A stretch of 64,000 nt of DNA from Papio anubis. Taxonomy: Eukaryota > Chordata > Mammalia > Primates > Cercopithecidae. The stretch lies in contig NC_044978.1 in NCBI RefSeq assembly GCF_008728515.1, forward strand, positions 9,058,452 to 9,122,451, written 5' to 3'. Below the pieces are notes generated by a model. It was not told the origin of the DNA and searched no databases. It was given only the letters and a program-made list of their open reading frames with translations. Positions within the stretch are counted from its first letter, which is position 1, and every line of letters starts with the position of its first letter. The position numbers and the translations under genes were made by a program. Positions 61,376 through 64,000 of the stretch are shown in pieces.

Positions 61376-61929
61376 TAGGTGTTTCATGAATATAGGTTTA
61401 ATAAAGGAAGAATCAGCAAGGTAGGTGTGGGCCCGCCATTCATCATTTGTTAGGAAGTGGGTGAAGATACTTGGAAGGATGTTTTAAAAGCTGGCACAAG
61501 GCTGTAATGAGCAGGAGGAACTTGGGGCAGGGGGCGGGTATCTAGAGTTTATGATACTCACACTATACTGCTGTCCTCCACATCACACCGGATACTCTAG
61601 AGTAAGATCCAGGAAGGAGGACTGAGGCTACATGAAGCCAGGTGAGAAAGAAAGAAGCCCACTGGCCATTTATTTAACACTAAGGAAGTTCATTCTATTG
61701 ATGAACATTCAGCCATACAGTAAAAGAATATAGAGGATTTGCATTATTCTCCGGTAAGAAATGAAAGTTGTCTTTCCCTGCAGGGCTAAAACAAGGGTAA
61801 GGCAAATGAAGAATGTGTCTCAGATGGAAAAATGTCCCCGTATATTTTGTATCTCATCACCTCACCCCAGTCTCCGCCCTGTTCCGCAACTCCTAAAGTT
61901 GACTAGCATAGGTTATATTTATTTTATTT
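61376..61929. other. Unassigned DNA
   Basis: No confident repeat or gene. Confidence 0.4.
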
Positions 61930-62186
61930 GTTGTTTCCTTGAGACAGGATCTTGCTCTGTGGCCCAGGTTGGAGTGCAATGGCATGATCATGCCTCACTG
62001 AGCATCCACCTCCTCGGTTCCATCCCGAGTATCTGGGACTACAGGCCTGGCTAAGTTTTGTATATTTTCTAGAAATGGGGTTTCACCAGGTTGCCCAGGC
62101 TGATATCGAACTCTGGTCTCAAGTGATCTGCCTGCCTCGGCCTCCCAAAGTGCTGGGATTACAGGCATGAGCCACTGCACCTGGCC
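61930..62186 (-). mobile_element. Alu element (antisense, internally deleted)
   Basis: 'gagacaggatcttgctctgt' opens the plus-strand text and 'gcacctggcc' closes it. Part of the middle is missing ('gggactacaggcctggctaa' skips bases). AluJ-like. Confidence 0.9.
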
Positions 62187-63094
62187 AGCAGCAGATTAGA
62201 AAGCACAACTTTGCTGGAGGTCTACCTCTACCTCCTCAAAAGGAAGCTAGAATACCATGCAAGGTCAGGGGACAGTAAGGAGCGCCTTTCAGATTTTAAG
62301 GCCACACACAATACAGCATTCAATCAGCCACTAACTGTCTGAGTGCTTGCTTGGAGTTTATAATATGGGGACATAAGGCTGGTATACGGAGACTCACTAG
62401 GAATCGCTCAATGTGCACTTGAAATTCCTTGATAATTAAGTGAAAGATTCCAAACTGCAGCCCCAGCTCCACACATTTATCGTGAGGAAAGTGAACACAG
62501 CATTTTCTCTGCAATGCCTGATACCTGCGGATGAACTCTGGATTATTAAATAATGGCCTCAGGCTAGCAAATAAACTATGCACTTTGCCATCTGATTATT
62601 ATAGTTTGCTTGCGTTAAATAAACTTCAATGTAGATATTCGTGTTCTTATTTGACTTGGAGAAGATAAGTGTATGAATTTGTGATGTGGCACCCTTTCCC
62701 ATTTTCAAAAAGAAACCAAAAGCAACCCCAAAGTCATGGTTTCACCTTTTGTATGGTGAAACTTCCTTTAAGAACACCAAATTTCATCACATAATCTACA
62801 CACTGTCTTCCCACAGAAATGACAATAGCAATCCTGTGACAGAACACATAAACGTGGGAAAAACATTTATGTATATAAATTCTTCCTAGGCGCTCTTGGA
62901 CTGAACCCAAGGACATAGCACCACAGCAGGCAGATGTAAGCCTATAAAGCATGGTCACAGAAGATAATTGCTGTTAATAATTCATTAAGAACTATTCCTT
63001 TCTCTTTCTGGAAACATATTCACCACTTCAACCATTTTCATCAAGCTTTATAATTGGATGTGGAGAAAGGGCACGCATGATTTTATGAGCAATA
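62187..63094. other. Unassigned DNA
   Basis: The minus strand has an 87-codon frame (62,320-62,583) with no motif I recognise, in sequence I cannot assign to a repeat. No supporting gene features. Confidence 0.35.
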
Positions 63095-63330
63095 ACAACT
63101 AACATTTGTACAGCATTTTACAATTTGCAAAGCAGTTTTCATAAACATAATTCACTCCTTACTGCCACAGTAGTAGTTAGGTGTTATTAAGATAATCTAC
63201 ATTTTCCTAATGAGGAATCTGAGTTGGCAAGATTATAAATGCCGTTCACGGCTTTGGGAGTAAACCCAAATAAAATGTTTGGAGTGCACAGAGATTTGTT
63301 GTTTACATAAGGAGTAGTCCAACATTAGGC
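63095..63330 (+). mobile_element. MIR SINE relic
   Basis: 'acagcattttacaatttgca', 'agttaggtgttattaagata' and 'cctaatgaggaatctgagtt' follow MIR core and 3' order. Confidence 0.65.
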
Positions 63331-64000
63331 AGGAGCTAGTGCTGGTTCATTCACCCGTTCCATGATGTCAGCTCCAAAGTCTCAGAAATTCTTTCTTGTC
63401 CTCATGGCTATGGAATGGCCGCATTCCAGGATGAAGGTGGTGACGGAGGAAGAAAAGGGAGCTCAGACAAACCAAACCTTGCCCAGGACTACATGGTAGA
63501 TCTTTGCCCCTGTCTCGTTTAACAGACTGTTATGCAGCCACTCCTCTGAAAGGTGGCAATGGAAAGGAGATTAGGTAAAACAATTGCAGTCTCTCCTATA
63601 GAGTATTGTGAAATTCTAATTTCTATTCTCCTAGTACAGAGCTCAGTCTTCTCTATCTACAACAGACAACACATCAGCGGGAAGGGGATCTGTGTGTATA
63701 GTTTGTACACATGCTTCTGTGTTTGCAAATAACTATGAAGCTTATGATATACAGAGGAGATAAGAACTTTGCCATGAGATTGAAAAACATCTAAGTACTT
63801 GTTTAACAAAAACAAAAAACAAAAAACAAATGAATCATTGCTTATACATGAACTTCTTTAATTCTTATTTCAATTCTCCAAGTCGTTGAAGAACCATCTG
63901 CACCAAAGACTTCCAATACTGTAGCTATATAATTATTATTTGTGTAATACACATCTATCATTAATCTTTTAACTATATTTGAATTCTGCAATCCCATCTG
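63331..64000. other. Unassigned DNA to window end
   Basis: An (AAAAAC)n patch lies near 63,808-63,829. No gene or repeat family recognised. Confidence 0.4.

Overview
The window looks like nuclear DNA from a catarrhine primate, most simply human. It is AT-rich, CpG-poor and littered with Alu elements, including one AluY-like copy with perfect target-site duplications. It also holds older mammalian layers: MIR, L2, L1M-type LINEs, THE1/MST and MLT1 MaLR LTRs, and ERV1-type LTRs. I found no protein-coding gene, exon series, tRNA, rRNA, CRISPR array or bacterial-type operon. The open frames are short (none above about 130 codons), and none gave a recognisable protein. Many overlap repeats or their poly-A/poly-T tails. 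I read this as a gene-poor intergenic or large-intron segment. The sequence alone does not give the chromosome.

Layout. 1-9 kb: unassigned AT-rich DNA with decayed MIR and L2 pieces and a solo THE1/MST-type LTR at 4.5-4.9 kb. 9-15 kb: two antisense Alus, an old interspersed repeat at 10.5-11.0 kb, a three-tract poly-A cluster, and a degenerate L1 (+ strand). That L1 is interrupted by a very odd CpG-rich Alu-like block at 12.65 kb and abuts an oppositely oriented L1 piece at 14.5 kb. 15-25 kb: an ERV1-like LTR (17.4-18.3 kb), an MLT1 LTR (20.1-20.5 kb), a GC-rich LTR-like block (20.6-21.1 kb) and the AluY-like copy (21.96 kb). 25.5-27.8 kb: a complete MaLR element with two LTRs, internal region and near-matching 5-bp target duplications. 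28-42 kb: mostly unique DNA with MIR/L2 relics and scattered Alus. 42.6-43.0 kb: an MSTD-like LTR. 44-58 kb: an Alu pair in inverted orientation (48.1-48.9 kb), an ERV1-like LTR with an internal 70-bp triplication (50.4-51.0 kb), an Alu, another LTR (53.3-53.8 kb), two CTCF-like motifs in convergent orientation, and a 4.5-kb tract almost without repeats. 58-64 kb: Alus, a small hAT-like element, and a long L2 copy split by an Alu.

The most anomalous item is the block at 12,648-12,921. It follows the Alu plan from head to A-tail, yet is scrambled throughout while carrying about 28 CpGs. Ordinary decay of a methylated Alu should remove those first. I saw no new multi-gene system. The other points of interest are possible regulatory or architectural sites and repeat-structure oddities.
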